Shown here: positions 56,401 to 64,000 of the stretch, in pieces
How the letters are laid out: each line of letters begins with the position of its first letter
Numbering within the stretch: position 1 is the stretch's first letter
DNA from: Hemicordylus capensis
Lineage: Eukaryota > Chordata > Lepidosauria > Squamata > Cordylidae
Direction of reading: 5' to 3'
Assembly: GCF_027244095.1 (NCBI RefSeq)
Contig: NC_069665.1
Location: 1,490,501-1,554,500, forward strand
Length of the DNA: 64,000 nt
Made by a program: the position numbers and the translations under genes
The notes under the pieces: model-generated
Databases searched by the model: none
Told to the model about the DNA's origin: nothing
The model's input: only the letters and a program-made list of their open reading frames with translations

Positions 56401-57898
56401 AGGTGGCATTTTCAAAATCCTCTGCAGACAAGGACAGACAAGAAAGATGAGCAGTGGGCATGAAGACGCGGCCCTCCCTCCCTCCCTCCCAGGGGCCTGA
56501 GGCGACTGCATGGCTAAAACCGTAAGTGAACAGCAGGGCATGACCCCTAAAGCAGAACTCTAGCTTTCTGCTCATGCATGGTGTCAGCTCTTGTTTCAAT
56601 GCATATTTGGAAAGCAAAGGCAGTGTGGGTAACACGAATGGTGTTCAGCCAATGGAATATTGTATTCCCTGCTGGGCCAAAATAGGGGGTGGGGGTGGAA
56701 GTTAACAATTCTGCAAATCAAGGCGGTCTAATTTGTCTAATTGACTCAAATAATCTGTTTCAAATAACATTTCAAATAAAATGTTTAGTGCACTGAGTGT
56801 GTGACTAGAGTCCAAATGTGCTTCAAATACAACTAGACAATCTATTGTGCTAAGCACAGAATTGACTCACCCAGTTCAGGATTGTCCGTATTGACTGGCA
56901 GCAACTCTCCAGAGTTTTGGGCAGAAAAGATTCTTTCCCAGCCCTACCTGGTGATTCCCGGGTCTGAATCTGGGGCCCTCTGCATGCAAGGCATGGCTGC
57001 TCATTTATTCGTGCTGTATGGGGCACCAAATGGCGCAGCAGGGAAATGACTTCGTGAGCAAGCCAGAAGTTGCCAGTTTGAATCCCAGCTGAATAAAACC
57101 CTCTATGATCCAACCAGAGCCACTTAATGGTGCAGTGGGGAAGTAACTTGCCTAGGGAGCAAGAGGTTGCTGGTTTGAATTCCCGCTGGTCTGTTTCCCA
57201 GACTATGGGAAACCCTTAGATCAGGCAGCAGTGATATACTGAGCAGGAGATGGCCATGGTCAACCCCTCCTGTATTCTACCCAAGACAACCACAGGGCTC
57301 TGTGGTCACCAGGAGTCAACATCGACTTGATGGCACTCTTTACCTTTACGGGGCAAGAACAGTATGTATAGAACTGCCCACCTCACCAAGCCCTCAAATC
57401 TAACCTTCCTGGCAGAGTGCCATAAACTAGACAATTTGAGATGTGGAGCTTGGTGCTTAAGCCAGGGGTTCTCTCCGTGTTCGGTCCCCGGACGTTGCTG
57501 GACTGCAGCTCTCATCATCCCCCGCTTCAATGGCTGGCTGCCATCATGGGAGATCATGGGAGTTGTAGTCCGGCGACATCTGGGGACCCAAGGCTGAGCG
57601 CTCCTGGCGGTCCATGCCCTGGTCTTGCTGTCAGTATGAGGAAGTGGAGCCTTTCCACAGGCAGGCCCCTTTTACCTTTGCAGAATGGGGTGGACGTCCT
57701 GGAGTGTTCATCCGTGAGTTTGCTGGCCATGGTGTCCATGTCCATTCGCCGCAAGGTGGGCAGGAATGGATGGTAGAGGTGGCCCTTCACTCCAGCTAAC
57801 ATGGTTTTCTTGGGCTCCAGTGGGATGAGGACCGCTGGGGCCGCGTAGATGGGACAGACATCTTGAGGCCAGGGGACCAAATCGATTGCTTGAGCCAT
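50370..57898 (-). CDS. TEPP: TEPP (SPMIP8), testis/prostate/placenta-expressed protein, 6 coding exons
   Basis: Coding exons on the minus strand are 57898-57676, 56421-56360, 55097-54923, 52491-52430, 50579-50515 and 50405-50373, with GT/AG borders and matching phases. The protein starts MAQAIDLVPWPQDVCPIYAAP, with ATG just after an acceptor-like TTTTCAG. Recognisable blocks are LAGVKGHLYHPFLPTLRRMD, FENATFTLAGVPN, YTRAMDDWSRFVSTAGEFKLP, YAVRYLKPDVTQTWR and NQNPSLDRYGPKPIPYN, all close to what I recall of mammalian TEPP. That protein is now called sperm microtubule inner protein 8, so a role in the sperm axoneme is likely. Position between ZNF319 and the expected CNGB1 supports the call. The end is uncertain: the last exon seen is followed in frame by TAA at 50372-50370, giving 207 residues. 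Human has further residues, so a last exon may be missed. Confidence 0.85.
50515..50579 (-). CDS. TEPP: TEPP coding exon 5
   Basis: Encodes YCLNQNPSLDRYGPKPIPYN and M plus two bases, donor ATGGT|GTAAGT. Human has YCLSQNPSLDRYGQKPLPF. Confidence 0.9.
50855..51150 (+). mobile_element. 5S-Sauria SINE, near full length
   Basis: 5S-like head (ctttgccaaacagggtccatcctggtttgc, gaatgggagacta) and Sauria body and tail (gagctagatgggccaagggtcggactcagtatatggcagcttc). In TEPP intron 4. Confidence 0.86.
52430..52491 (-). CDS. TEPP: TEPP coding exon 4
   Basis: 62 nt encoding LGFSCYAVRYLKPDVTQTWR, nearly identical to human GYAVRYLKPDVTQTWR. Donor GCGG|GTAAGA. Confidence 0.9.
52890..52962 (+). mobile_element. 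LINE 3'-end fragment
   Basis: gcaaagggagagcagctgg and cagcacagcatccctcctggtggatgttgtgggtg match the forward family at 60790-61080. A hAT-like end (gggctggccctagggtttttggc) follows directly. Confidence 0.45.
53023..53050. repeat. (CA)n microsatellite
   Basis: About fourteen CA units. Confidence 0.93.
53580..53690 (+). mobile_element. LINE 3' tail with (AAC)n
   Basis: tttttagattgtgatcccatctg, tgattgttgaaaagcagtgcatac, then seven AAC units. It has the 3' end structure of the LINE family at 60790. In TEPP intron 3. Confidence 0.55.
54365..54500. repeat. Interrupted GAATA/GAAAC microsatellite
   Basis: Alternating agaatagaat and agaaacagaa units of 5-6 bp over about 135 bp. Purine-rich on the plus strand. 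Confidence 0.85.
54688..54853. mobile_element. hAT-type MITE, 166 bp, with 8-bp target duplication
   Basis: Ends CAGGGGCGCAGCTA and TAGCTACACCCCTG. The flanks ggagtgac and gcagtgac agree at seven of eight. It lies about 70 bp from TEPP exon 3. Related copies are at 35644, 58175 and 63325. Confidence 0.8.
54923..55097 (-). CDS. TEPP: TEPP coding exon 3
   Basis: Encodes GMTELGRRLTQKYQAGKMAP and WPSYTRAMDDWSRFVSTAGE, ending KLPSANKG plus one base at GGAG|GTAGGA. It matches human [21 protein letters not shown]. Confidence 0.88.
56360..56421 (-). CDS. TEPP: TEPP coding exon 2
   Basis: 62 nt encoding DFENATFTLAGVPNQRLPSL, equal to human EFDNAHFTLLGVPNKPL. Acceptor TCTGCAG, donor CCTG|GTGAGT. Confidence 0.88.
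56868..57000 (-). mobile_element. Sauria SINE fragment
   Basis: Reversed body: cagttcaggattgtccgtattgactggcagcaactctccag and cagccctacctggtgattcccgggtctgaatctggggccc. Confidence 0.7.
57018..57352 (+). mobile_element. tRNA-derived SINE with two tandem heads
   Basis: Two tRNA-like heads follow each other: ggcgcagcagggaaatgac .. ccagtttgaatcccagctg, and ggtgcagtggggaagtaac .. ctggtttgaattcccgctgg. The body includes ccacagggctctgtggtcaccaggagtc and the end ctttacctttac, a signature I know from a widespread squamate SINE. In TEPP intron 1. Confidence 0.72.
57463..57606. mobile_element. Foldback MITE, complete palindrome
   Basis: Arms caggggttctctccgtgttcggtccccggacgttgctggactgcagctctcatc and gatcatgggagttgtagtccggcgacatctggggacccaaggctgagcgctcctg. 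It ends 70 bp from TEPP exon 1. Confidence 0.75.
57676..57898 (-). CDS. TEPP: TEPP coding exon 1
   Basis: Encodes MAQAIDLVPWPQ through STPFCK plus one base, donor AAAG|GTAAAA. An upstream in-frame ATG at 57949 is possible, but the acceptor-like TTTTCAG two bases before the chosen ATG favours a spliced 5' UTR. Confidence 0.85.
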
Positions 57899-58174
57899 TG
57901 CTGAAAAGCCCGGCCAGGCCAGAAGAGAGAGAAGTTGCACATTGCTCACCTCACTGACAACACTTCATCTCTCCCTCCTTTGAGCTCAATGGCTTGGCAA
58001 CTGCCAGCCAGATGCATCCATTCACTCAAAATATTTATTTCTTACATGATGCACCCCAACCCCCTCTGCCTCTTCTTCCTTGGAGGGAGACCCTCTGCCA
58101 GAGTCACGTTCTTCTTCGCAGCCCCCAACAGCAGTCCATGCTGGGGGAGAGGGAGGGACATGTGGTGGGCCCAC

Positions 58175-58344
58175 CCGGGGCGTAAGTAGGGGAGGGGGGG
58201 CCTGTGTTTGCCCCTCTCCATGGCGGCCCCTCAGAGAGTGGGAGATGAAGAAGCAAATAGGGAGGGGTGGAGCTGGGGGGGCCCTCAGGAGCTGGGGAGC
58301 CTGGGTGCTTTGAGCCCATCCGCTCAGTTATCGCTACGCCCTTG
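58175..58344. mobile_element. hAT-type MITE, 166-bp family
   Basis: Ends ccggggcgtaag and gctacgcccttg. Interior aatagggaggggtggagc .. ccctcaggagctgggg as in 54688. The flanks carry gggcccac on both sides within a one-base shift. Confidence 0.72.
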
Positions 58345-58404
58345 GGCCCACCAAAGCTATGGCTCCACTTTGGTTTGCACCCCACCCTCCTGGCTTTGAC
58401 TTGA

Positions 58405-58600
58405 GGGCTCTTCACCTTGGGTCCCCAGCAGTGTTCCCTCTGATGTTGTGGACTACAACTCCCAGAATCCCCAAGCAAAAGCTGCTGCAGATGGGGATTC
58501 TGGGAGTTGTAGTCAACAACATCTGGAAATCCCTGTTTGAGGGAACCCTGGTCCCCAGCTGTTGCTGGACCACAACTCCCACCAGCCCCAGCGGCCTTCT
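58405..58600. mobile_element. Foldback MITE interrupted by a second hAT-type MITE
   Basis: The outer left arm ctcttcaccttgggtccccag is cut at 58428 and resumes at 58551 as gtccccagctgttgctggaccacaactcccacc. Confidence 0.7.
58429..58550. mobile_element. hAT-type MITE, 122 bp, nested, perfect target duplication
   Basis: Ends CAGTGTTCCCTC and GAGGGAACCCTG. A perfect 8-bp duplication gtccccag lies at 58421-58428 and 58551-58558. The arms gttgtggactacaactcccagaatcccc and ggggattctgggagttgtagtcaacaac form a hairpin. Same family as 38439-38576. Confidence 0.88.
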
Positions 58601-60139
58601 TGGGGTTGTCATGCCTCCAGGAGTGGCCTGGCATCTCCAGGCATCAGCACTGAGCGCCAGATGACTCTTGAAGATGTGATCATGGAGGTTTCTAATGGCT
58701 TGGTATGATGAAAAATATTGGGGGACAAAATCTTCAGGAATCGTCTCAGTCAGAATGGGCAAAACCCCAACTGCACATGCAGACCACATCTGCAGCAGCA
58801 GCAGCAGCAGGGCGGAGAAGTCAAGGACTCCTCAAGCTCTGGGGGCTGCCAGGAGAGGAAGGAAGTTCTTCGGGAAAGAGCAAGACGGCATCGGGAGGAT
58901 GGAGCGCCCAGAGCAGCACGGCTGCAATGGCTGCAGCTCCCCAGCTCACGCCCACTGCATCCTCCAGTGTGACCCAGAGAGAGAGAGCTGCTCCCCAGGG
59001 CTTTCCAGCTGGGCACACAGCCCTGAGGAGAGGCTGTTTCCCTTTGCACAGCACACACACATTGGCAGGAAATGCCATGGCAGAGGAACCACATCCATGG
59101 GAAGGGCCCCAGTAACCCCCCCCCCCGAACGTAAATGAGGTTATTCGGATGCCCCTCGGATACTGGCCTGTGCCATCAAGCCAGGTGTGTGCAGAAGTCC
59201 CAGGGCAGGAGCATCAAGAGGGAGGGAAGGCCAGCTGAACCCACAGGTCTGGGGGAGAGAGGCCGGAGGGGTGGGCGGCCGGCCTGCCTGCCTGCCTGCC
59301 CTGGCAAGCTCCTGCCCACTGCCCTGCCTCGGAGGCTTTGCCCTGCAGAGCTCCCCCTCCGAGCCCCCAGCTCAGGAAGCCAGACCAGCATCCCCCCCCC
59401 ACCGCTTGGACTTTGGCCCGAGGAGCTGCCTTCGACTCCCCTGCCCGCCCTCCCGCCCGCCTGCAGCTGCTTGCAAGTCCAGCGAGTCTCGGGGGGGGCA
59501 GTCGCCCTGCGTCCAGCAGGATCTGTGGGGCGGGTGGCACTGCTAAGCCAGCCCTGCCCAGACGCTGCTGCCCACCCCCCCGAAGAGCACAGGGGAGGAA
59601 GCAGCAGTACCGGACTCGAGGAGGGGAGACGAGCGGCGCCTGCGCTGGGCGGGCTTCACATGGTGGGCCTTGGGCCTTGCTGGGGCCGCCGGTCCTTCTG
59701 TGTGCTGCTCGGGGCGGGGGGGGGCCTCTCCCTGTGGCAACCGGAGGCCCGTCTCCCGAGGAGCTGCTGCTGGGTGATGAGGGCCAGGTTGCCTGGTGAC
59801 CGGAGCCGATGTCACTGGAGCACCCTGGCAACTGCTGGTGGCCTCCACAGCCACAGGGCTGTCCAGCCTCCCCCCAGGCAAGATGCCTGCAGGGCTTTCT
59901 GCAAGAGCAAGCAGGCAGGCTCTCTGCTGGGGTTTTGTTGGGGGGGGGGCTGCCCGGTGTTGTTCACCCCTCCAAGGCTGACTCCTCACTCAGTGCAGCA
60001 CCCCCACCCGCCAGGTCAAGCAGGAGCAAAGGCAGGGGGGGCTTCCCTCACCCACTGACCTGCCAGCCGGGGCCGGGTATTGGGGGGGCAAGCCCTGTCT
60101 TTGGTGGGGGGGGGGGCTGGGAGCAAGCAGGGAGGCCCA

Positions 60140-60245
60140 GATTCCAAGCCTCACATGGTGACGATGTCCTTACTGGGCCACCTGGGGCCAGTCACCATCT
60201 CTCAGCCTAGCCTACCTCACAGGGTCGTTGTGAGGATGGACTGTC
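60140..60245 (+). mobile_element. MIR-like SINE core fragment
   Basis: ctggggccagtcaccatctctcagcctagcctacctcacagggtcgttgtgagga matches the core of the copies at 14195 and 37918. Confidence 0.6.
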
Positions 60246-60496
60246 TGGGGGGAGGGGGAGCCAGGTAGACCAACCCCCTGTTCCCTGAAGGAAGGAGGGC
60301 TAGCAACAGAATGGACCCCCAGGGTGGCAGAGACGGCTTGCTCTCCATCCCCAGCATGTGCTCCTTGGGACCCAGCTGGGTGTGCTTCTGCCCTTACAAT
60401 GCTGCCTCCCTGTAGCACAGAAGAATCCCAATGTCCTCCTAGAGGTGGTTTCAACACAAGATTTCAGTCCACAGGTGTGTGAGCAGCTGGGCCCTT

Positions 60497-60560
60497 TCCT
60501 TCTTTCCTTCTTTCTTTCTTTCTTTCTTTCTTTCCTTCCTTCCTTCTTTCTTTCCTTTGC
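60497..60560. repeat. (TTTC)n/(TTCC)n microsatellite
   Basis: About 60 bp of pure pyrimidine tetranucleotides on the plus strand. Confidence 0.92.
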
Positions 60561-60639
60561 CCTGAAAGGAGCCATGTTGGAAAAGGCTTCCTGAAATCTT
60601 GCTGAATTGTTCTTGTTCCTCTTTCCTCCTGCCCTTTAA

Positions 60640-60715
60640 TGACTTGGCTGCAATCCTGTGCACAATCTCCTAGGAACTGGGCTTACTTGTGAGTAAAACC
60701 TAGCTCTTTGGCCTG
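60640..60715 (+). repeat. Interspersed repeat (gcaatcctgtgcacaatctcc family)
   Basis: gctgcaatcctgtgcacaatctcctaggaactgggcttac resembles the reverse of the repeat at 13618. Confidence 0.45.
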
Positions 60716-60789
60716 GCCTGCCAAGGTTTTTAAACCGTTTTAAATGTTTTCATTGTTAATGATTTTAACTGTTTTAAAAATAGTTTTGT

Positions 60790-61080
60790 ATTGACTAATT
60801 GAAACCCCTGCTAACCTGGCAAAGAGGCACTTTTTAATGTGGCGATTCTCTTTGATTTAGCAAGGGGAGAGTAACTGGCCCGATCCACCCCCAGCACAGT
60901 ACTTCCAGTGACTGTTGCTGGTGTCTGTCTTATGTTTCTTTTTAGATTGTGAGCCCTTCGGGGACAGAGAGCCATCTTTTTTATTTATTATTTCTCTGTG
61001 TAAACCACCCTGAGCCATTTTTGGAAGGGTGGTATAGAAATTGAATGAATGAATGAATGAATGAATGAATAAATAAATAT
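60790..61080 (+). mobile_element. LINE 3' end, forward copy
   Basis: ggcgattctctttgatttagcaaggggagagtaactggcc, ccagtgactgttgctggtgtctgtcttatgtttctttttagattgtgagcccttcggggacag, then aaccaccctgagccatttttggaagggtggtatagaaattg and (AATG)n. It gives the sense orientation of the copies at 21425 and 38640. Confidence 0.68.
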
Positions 61081-61084
61081 AAAA

Positions 61085-61190
61085 TGACCAATTTGCAGGT
61101 TTCATTTTTGTTACTGTGCACCGCCCAGAGCTGTTTGGAGCGGCGTTATATAAATGAAACTGACAACAACAACAACAACAACAATAATAA
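61085..61190 (+). repeat. LINE/SINE 3' tail with (AAC)n
   Basis: caccgcccagagctgtttggagcggcgttatataaatg followed by (CAA)n and AATAATAAA. Confidence 0.6.
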
Positions 61191-61690
61191 ATTGAAAAAG
61201 TGATAGAAAATGAAGATGTGAAAATATTATGGGACTTCCAACTACAAACAGACAAACATCTGCCACATAATACACCAGATATAACTGTAGTTGAGAAGAA
61301 AGAAAAACAAGTCAAAATAATCAACATAGCAATACCAGGGGATAGCAGAATAGAAGAAAAAGAAATAGAAAAAATCACCAAATACAAAGATCCACAAACT
61401 GAAATTGAAAGGCTGTGGCAGAAGAAGACCCAAATAATCCCAGTGGTCATTGGCGCCCTGGGTGCAGTCCCAAAAGACCTTGAAGAGCACCTCAACACCA
61501 TCGGGGCCACAGAAATCACCATCAGCCAATTACAAAAAGCAGCTTTACTGGGAACAGCCTATATTCTGTGACGATATCTTTAACAATTGACAATAACATT
61601 CTGGCATCCCAGGTCCTTGGGAAGGACTCGATGTCTGGATAAAATAAACCAGTCAATAACACCTGTCTGACTGTATAAACAAGAAATAAT
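61191..61690 (+). mobile_element. R4-like LINE 3' end with restriction-like endonuclease remnant
   Basis: An uninterrupted 124-codon frame (61200-61571) starts MIENEDVKILWDFQLQTDKH, has TPDITVVEKKEKQVKIINIA and ends QKAALLGTAYIL, then a stop. It resembles the C-terminal restriction-like endonuclease of R4/Dong-type LINEs (RPD-x12-14-D motif, VPLVVGSLGAVP block, LLGTARIL end). The second catalytic Asp of the motif is Asn here. A short 3' UTR with aataataacaataataataat follows. The 5' part of the element is absent. Confidence 0.7.
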
Positions 61691-61881
61691 AACAATAATA
61701 ATAATTCTGCTGTTAGGACCACAATTTTGTCCCCCTTTTTTGTTGTAAAGTTAAATTGTTGCTTCTTCATCCTTTTGATTGCTCGGGAGAGGGAGAATAA
61801 ATGATATAGTGCAAACACTGCTTATTTAAAATAAAATAAGTGAGGACTCAATGGTAGAGCAGAAGATCTTGACAAGTACAG

Positions 61882-62435
61882 TGCATAGGAAGCTGCCTTA
61901 TACTGAGCCAGACCCCTGGTCCATCTTGCCAGTGGCGGATTAACGGAGAGGCAGAGCAGGCATTTGCCTATGGCGGTGAAATTTGAGGAGCAGCGAATTT
62001 TGCCCCTCCTCAAATTTTGCTGCTTGTCTCTGTGGGCAGCGGCGGTTGCAGCAAGGGTGGAGTGGGCGAGGAGAAAGTCCCCCCCCTTACCATATATTTA
62101 AAAAGGCAAACCTTTTTTTGTTTAAGGTAAAAGGGTGGCAAAAAGCTTAATCCGCCCCTGCATCTAGCTCAGGATTGTCTACCCAGACTGGCAGCGGCTT
62201 CTCCCAGGTTGCTGGCAGGAATCTCTCTCTGCCCTATCTTGGAGATGCTGCCAGGGAAGGAACTTGAAACCTTCTGCAGGCAGGCAGGCAGGCAGGTAGG
62301 TGCTCTTCCCAGAGCGGCCCCATTCCCGGAGGGGATATCTTACAGAGCTCACACATGTAGTCTCCCATTCAAATGCAAACCAGGGCAGACCCTGCTGAGC
62401 AAAGGGGACCATTCATGCCTGTGCCAGCACAAGAT
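61882..62435 (-). mobile_element. 5S/tRNA Sauria SINE, interrupted by a hAT-type MITE
   Basis: The reversed tail (cataggaagctgccttatactgagccagacccctggtccatc) is cut at 61929 and resumes at 62161 (catctagctcaggattgtctaccc). The body then leads to a 5S-type head (gtctcccattcaaatgcaaaccagggcagaccctgctgagcaaagggg). A local (CAGG)n expansion sits near 62277-62297. Confidence 0.82.
61930..62160. mobile_element. hAT-type MITE, 231 bp, inserted in a SINE
   Basis: Ends CAGTGGCGGATTAA and TTAATCCGCCCCTG, one mismatch. The target duplication catcttgc / catctagc agrees at seven of eight and duplicates SINE sequence. No coding capacity. Confidence 0.85.
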
Positions 62436-63324
62436 GCTAGTCCAGCTCACTCCCTGCTGTGCTAGTCTTCTGCTGACGGGTGGACATCATCCCGATTAAA
62501 CGTACTAATAGGAAGTCCTATTGAAATGTAGCAGGGAGACCAGCACTAGCAACTTAGGATGCCAGTCAGGAGTCCCTTCACCTGGGGGAGCTTTCAGGCA
62601 TGTGATCGCCCACCTGCACGCCCAAGTCGCATGACTGCTGCTGCAATCCGTCTTGCTGCATACGTGGAGCAGGTCAGTGATTCTCCTTCTAAACCAGCTC
62701 CGTTCAAGCTGTGCAGAGAGAGGACATTTGGCTGTTCAGCAAGAGACTCGCTGCCAGGGATGGAGAGCATCCCCTGCGTCAGCACCCTGCCTTTGGGCCG
62801 GTCCTGCTCTTCAAGGAGATTAGGGGCAATGTGACAAATCCTGTTAGTGGGGAAGGGATCATCCCGTGATTGACAGCATCTGCTCTGACACCATTAACTC
62901 AGCTGGCCCTCAGTAGCTCCACCTGATTGCCCCTGGATCCTGAAAATGCCTTGGGGAAGAAGACAAAGAAGACGAAGGCAGCTGAGAGCAGGTTGCCCAG
63001 CTGACTCCTGACCAGGGCTTGGGGAAGCTCTGGCCAGAGAACCGAGGTGCTGAGGCCCTCCACTCCTCTGAGGGTCTGCGAGTTGTAGGGACGACAACCA
63101 CTCGGACTCCTTAATCCCATTGGCAAGCTGTGCTACCAGCTAATCTCTTCCCAAGCCTCTGAGAGGATTGCATTGTTAGCAGGAGAGAGGCAAGGACTAC
63201 CTTCAAACCAGGTGTCTGGGGAGGACCTGGCAGGTGGCCCTGGGCCTCCTTCCTGCAGCCCACCATGAGAGAGAGCACTGCCCACCACCCGTGGCACGCT
63301 AGTTCTGCAGCGGGTAAGTGTGCT

Positions 63325-63495
63325 CAGGGGTGTCGCTAGAGGAGAGGGGGGCCCTGTTTCCACCCCTCTCCCCAGCAGCCCCTTGGAGTGAGGGGGAGAA
63401 TGAAGATGGGGAGGGGTGGAGCTGAGGGGGCTCCTCAGGAGCTGGGGGGCCCCAAGTGCTTTGAACCCATCTGCTCAATTATCGCTGCAGCCCTG
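63325..63495. mobile_element. hAT-type MITE, 166-bp family
   Basis: caggggtgtcgctagaggag .. ggggaggggtggagctgaggg .. tctgctcaattatcgctgcagccctg. A clear relative of 54688 and 58175. The flanks no longer show a duplication. Confidence 0.7.
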
Positions 63496-63769
63496 GCCGG
63501 TGGTAGAAGCAGGCCGGCCGATTCCTAGCTTCCTATTGCCCAGGGGGCTGCAGGATCTGGAAGCGAGAAGGTGCATCAGAGCTACAAAGAGGAGAGGCAA
63601 GGGAGGGGGTGGGTAGGTGGCTGGCTGGGGGTCTGCTCTGCAGGGAGGGCTGCTCTAGGGAGCAGAGTGCCTGGGACGGATGTGCGGCGTTCTCAGTGTG
63701 AAGAGCAGTCCTGGGTGGAGTTGTCATAGAATGGAAGTGCCGCAGGGCATTTGTGCGTGGCGGCTCTTC

Positions 63770-64000
63770 TGACGCAAAGGCTGGGGTGGGCCCACTTGCC
63801 CTCCAGCTGTTGTTGAACTGCAACTCCCTTCGCCGCCTTCGGCATGATCCGCACCACACGTTAAGGTCATCTGAGGAGGTCCATCTCCAGTTGCCACTGG
63901 CTCGTCTGGTGGCGACTCAGAGGCGGGCCTTCTCTGCAGCTGCTCCTGGGCTGTGGAAGGCGCTCCCTGCAGAAATCCGTCATTCTGGATCATGACTGTC
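63770..64000 (+). mobile_element. L2-like LINE 3' end, runs off the window
   Basis: The plus frame QRRAFSAAAPGLWKALPAEIR carries the AFSVAAPxLWNxLPxEIR motif near the end of L2-type ORF2. The left part is decayed. Confidence 0.6.

Larger units (their letters stand above)
58640..64000. other. Spacer beyond TEPP, no supported gene
   Basis: GC-rich at 59100-60300, then repeat-rich. Open frames of up to about 300 codons near 59135-60058 are low-complexity and overlap frames on the other strand. No CNGB1 exon was recognised. A hAT copy and LINE ends occupy the rest. Confidence 0.5.

Noticed and set aside
58412-58789. Minus frame considered as an upstream TEPP exon
   Set aside because: Half of the frame lies in nested MITE sequence, and no splice border or conserved block supports it.
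59135-60058. 307-codon plus-strand frame, considered as a start of CNGB1
   Set aside because: No GARP or channel motif, mixed low-complexity residues, and overlapping frames on the other strand.

Overview
The window is nuclear DNA from a vertebrate, almost certainly a squamate reptile (lizard or snake). Two things show this. First, the host genes are split into short exons with GT/AG borders and follow the vertebrate order MMP15 - USB1 - ZNF319 - TEPP (the human 16q21 block, here read in reverse). Second, the introns and spacers are full of squamate-type repeats: 5S-rRNA-headed and tRNA-headed Sauria SINEs with related tails, MIR-like SINEs, CR1/L2-type LINE ends, an R4-like LINE end and many short hAT-type MITEs with 8-bp target duplications. 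GC content is high and three CpG-island-like promoters are visible, as is common on reptile microchromosomes (inference).

Layout. 1-1760: spacer with no supported gene. 1760-16418 (minus): MMP15, a membrane-type matrix metalloproteinase. All ten coding exons can be placed with consistent phases and give 666 codons. 16419-17050: its CpG-rich promoter side. 17050-20100: spacer. 20102-31147 (minus): USB1, the U6 snRNA 3' exonuclease, seven exons, 289 codons. About 2 kb of one intron is an inverted-repeat-flanked, gag-like fossil that resembles a DIRS-type retrotransposon. 31150-40000: spacer made largely of LINE, SINE and hAT remnants. 40080-41600: CpG island that probably holds the ZNF319 untranslated first exon(s). 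44937-48210 (plus): ZNF319, whose whole protein of 593 residues lies in one exon. 50370-57898 (minus): TEPP (SPMIP8), six exons, with an uncertain 3' end. 57900-64000: spacer with no supported gene. CNGB1, which neighbours TEPP in mammals, is not seen before the window ends.

The four genes are ordinary single-copy host genes with unrelated jobs: pericellular proteolysis, U6 snRNA maturation, a C2H2 zinc-finger nuclear protein, and a sperm microtubule-associated protein. They are linked by ancient synteny, not by a shared pathway. I found no undescribed multi-gene system. The most informative unusual features are the nested transposons with readable target-site duplications, composite 5S/tRNA SINEs, an unusually acidic stalk in MMP15, a SINE almost touching an MMP15 splice donor, and the ambiguous end of TEPP.
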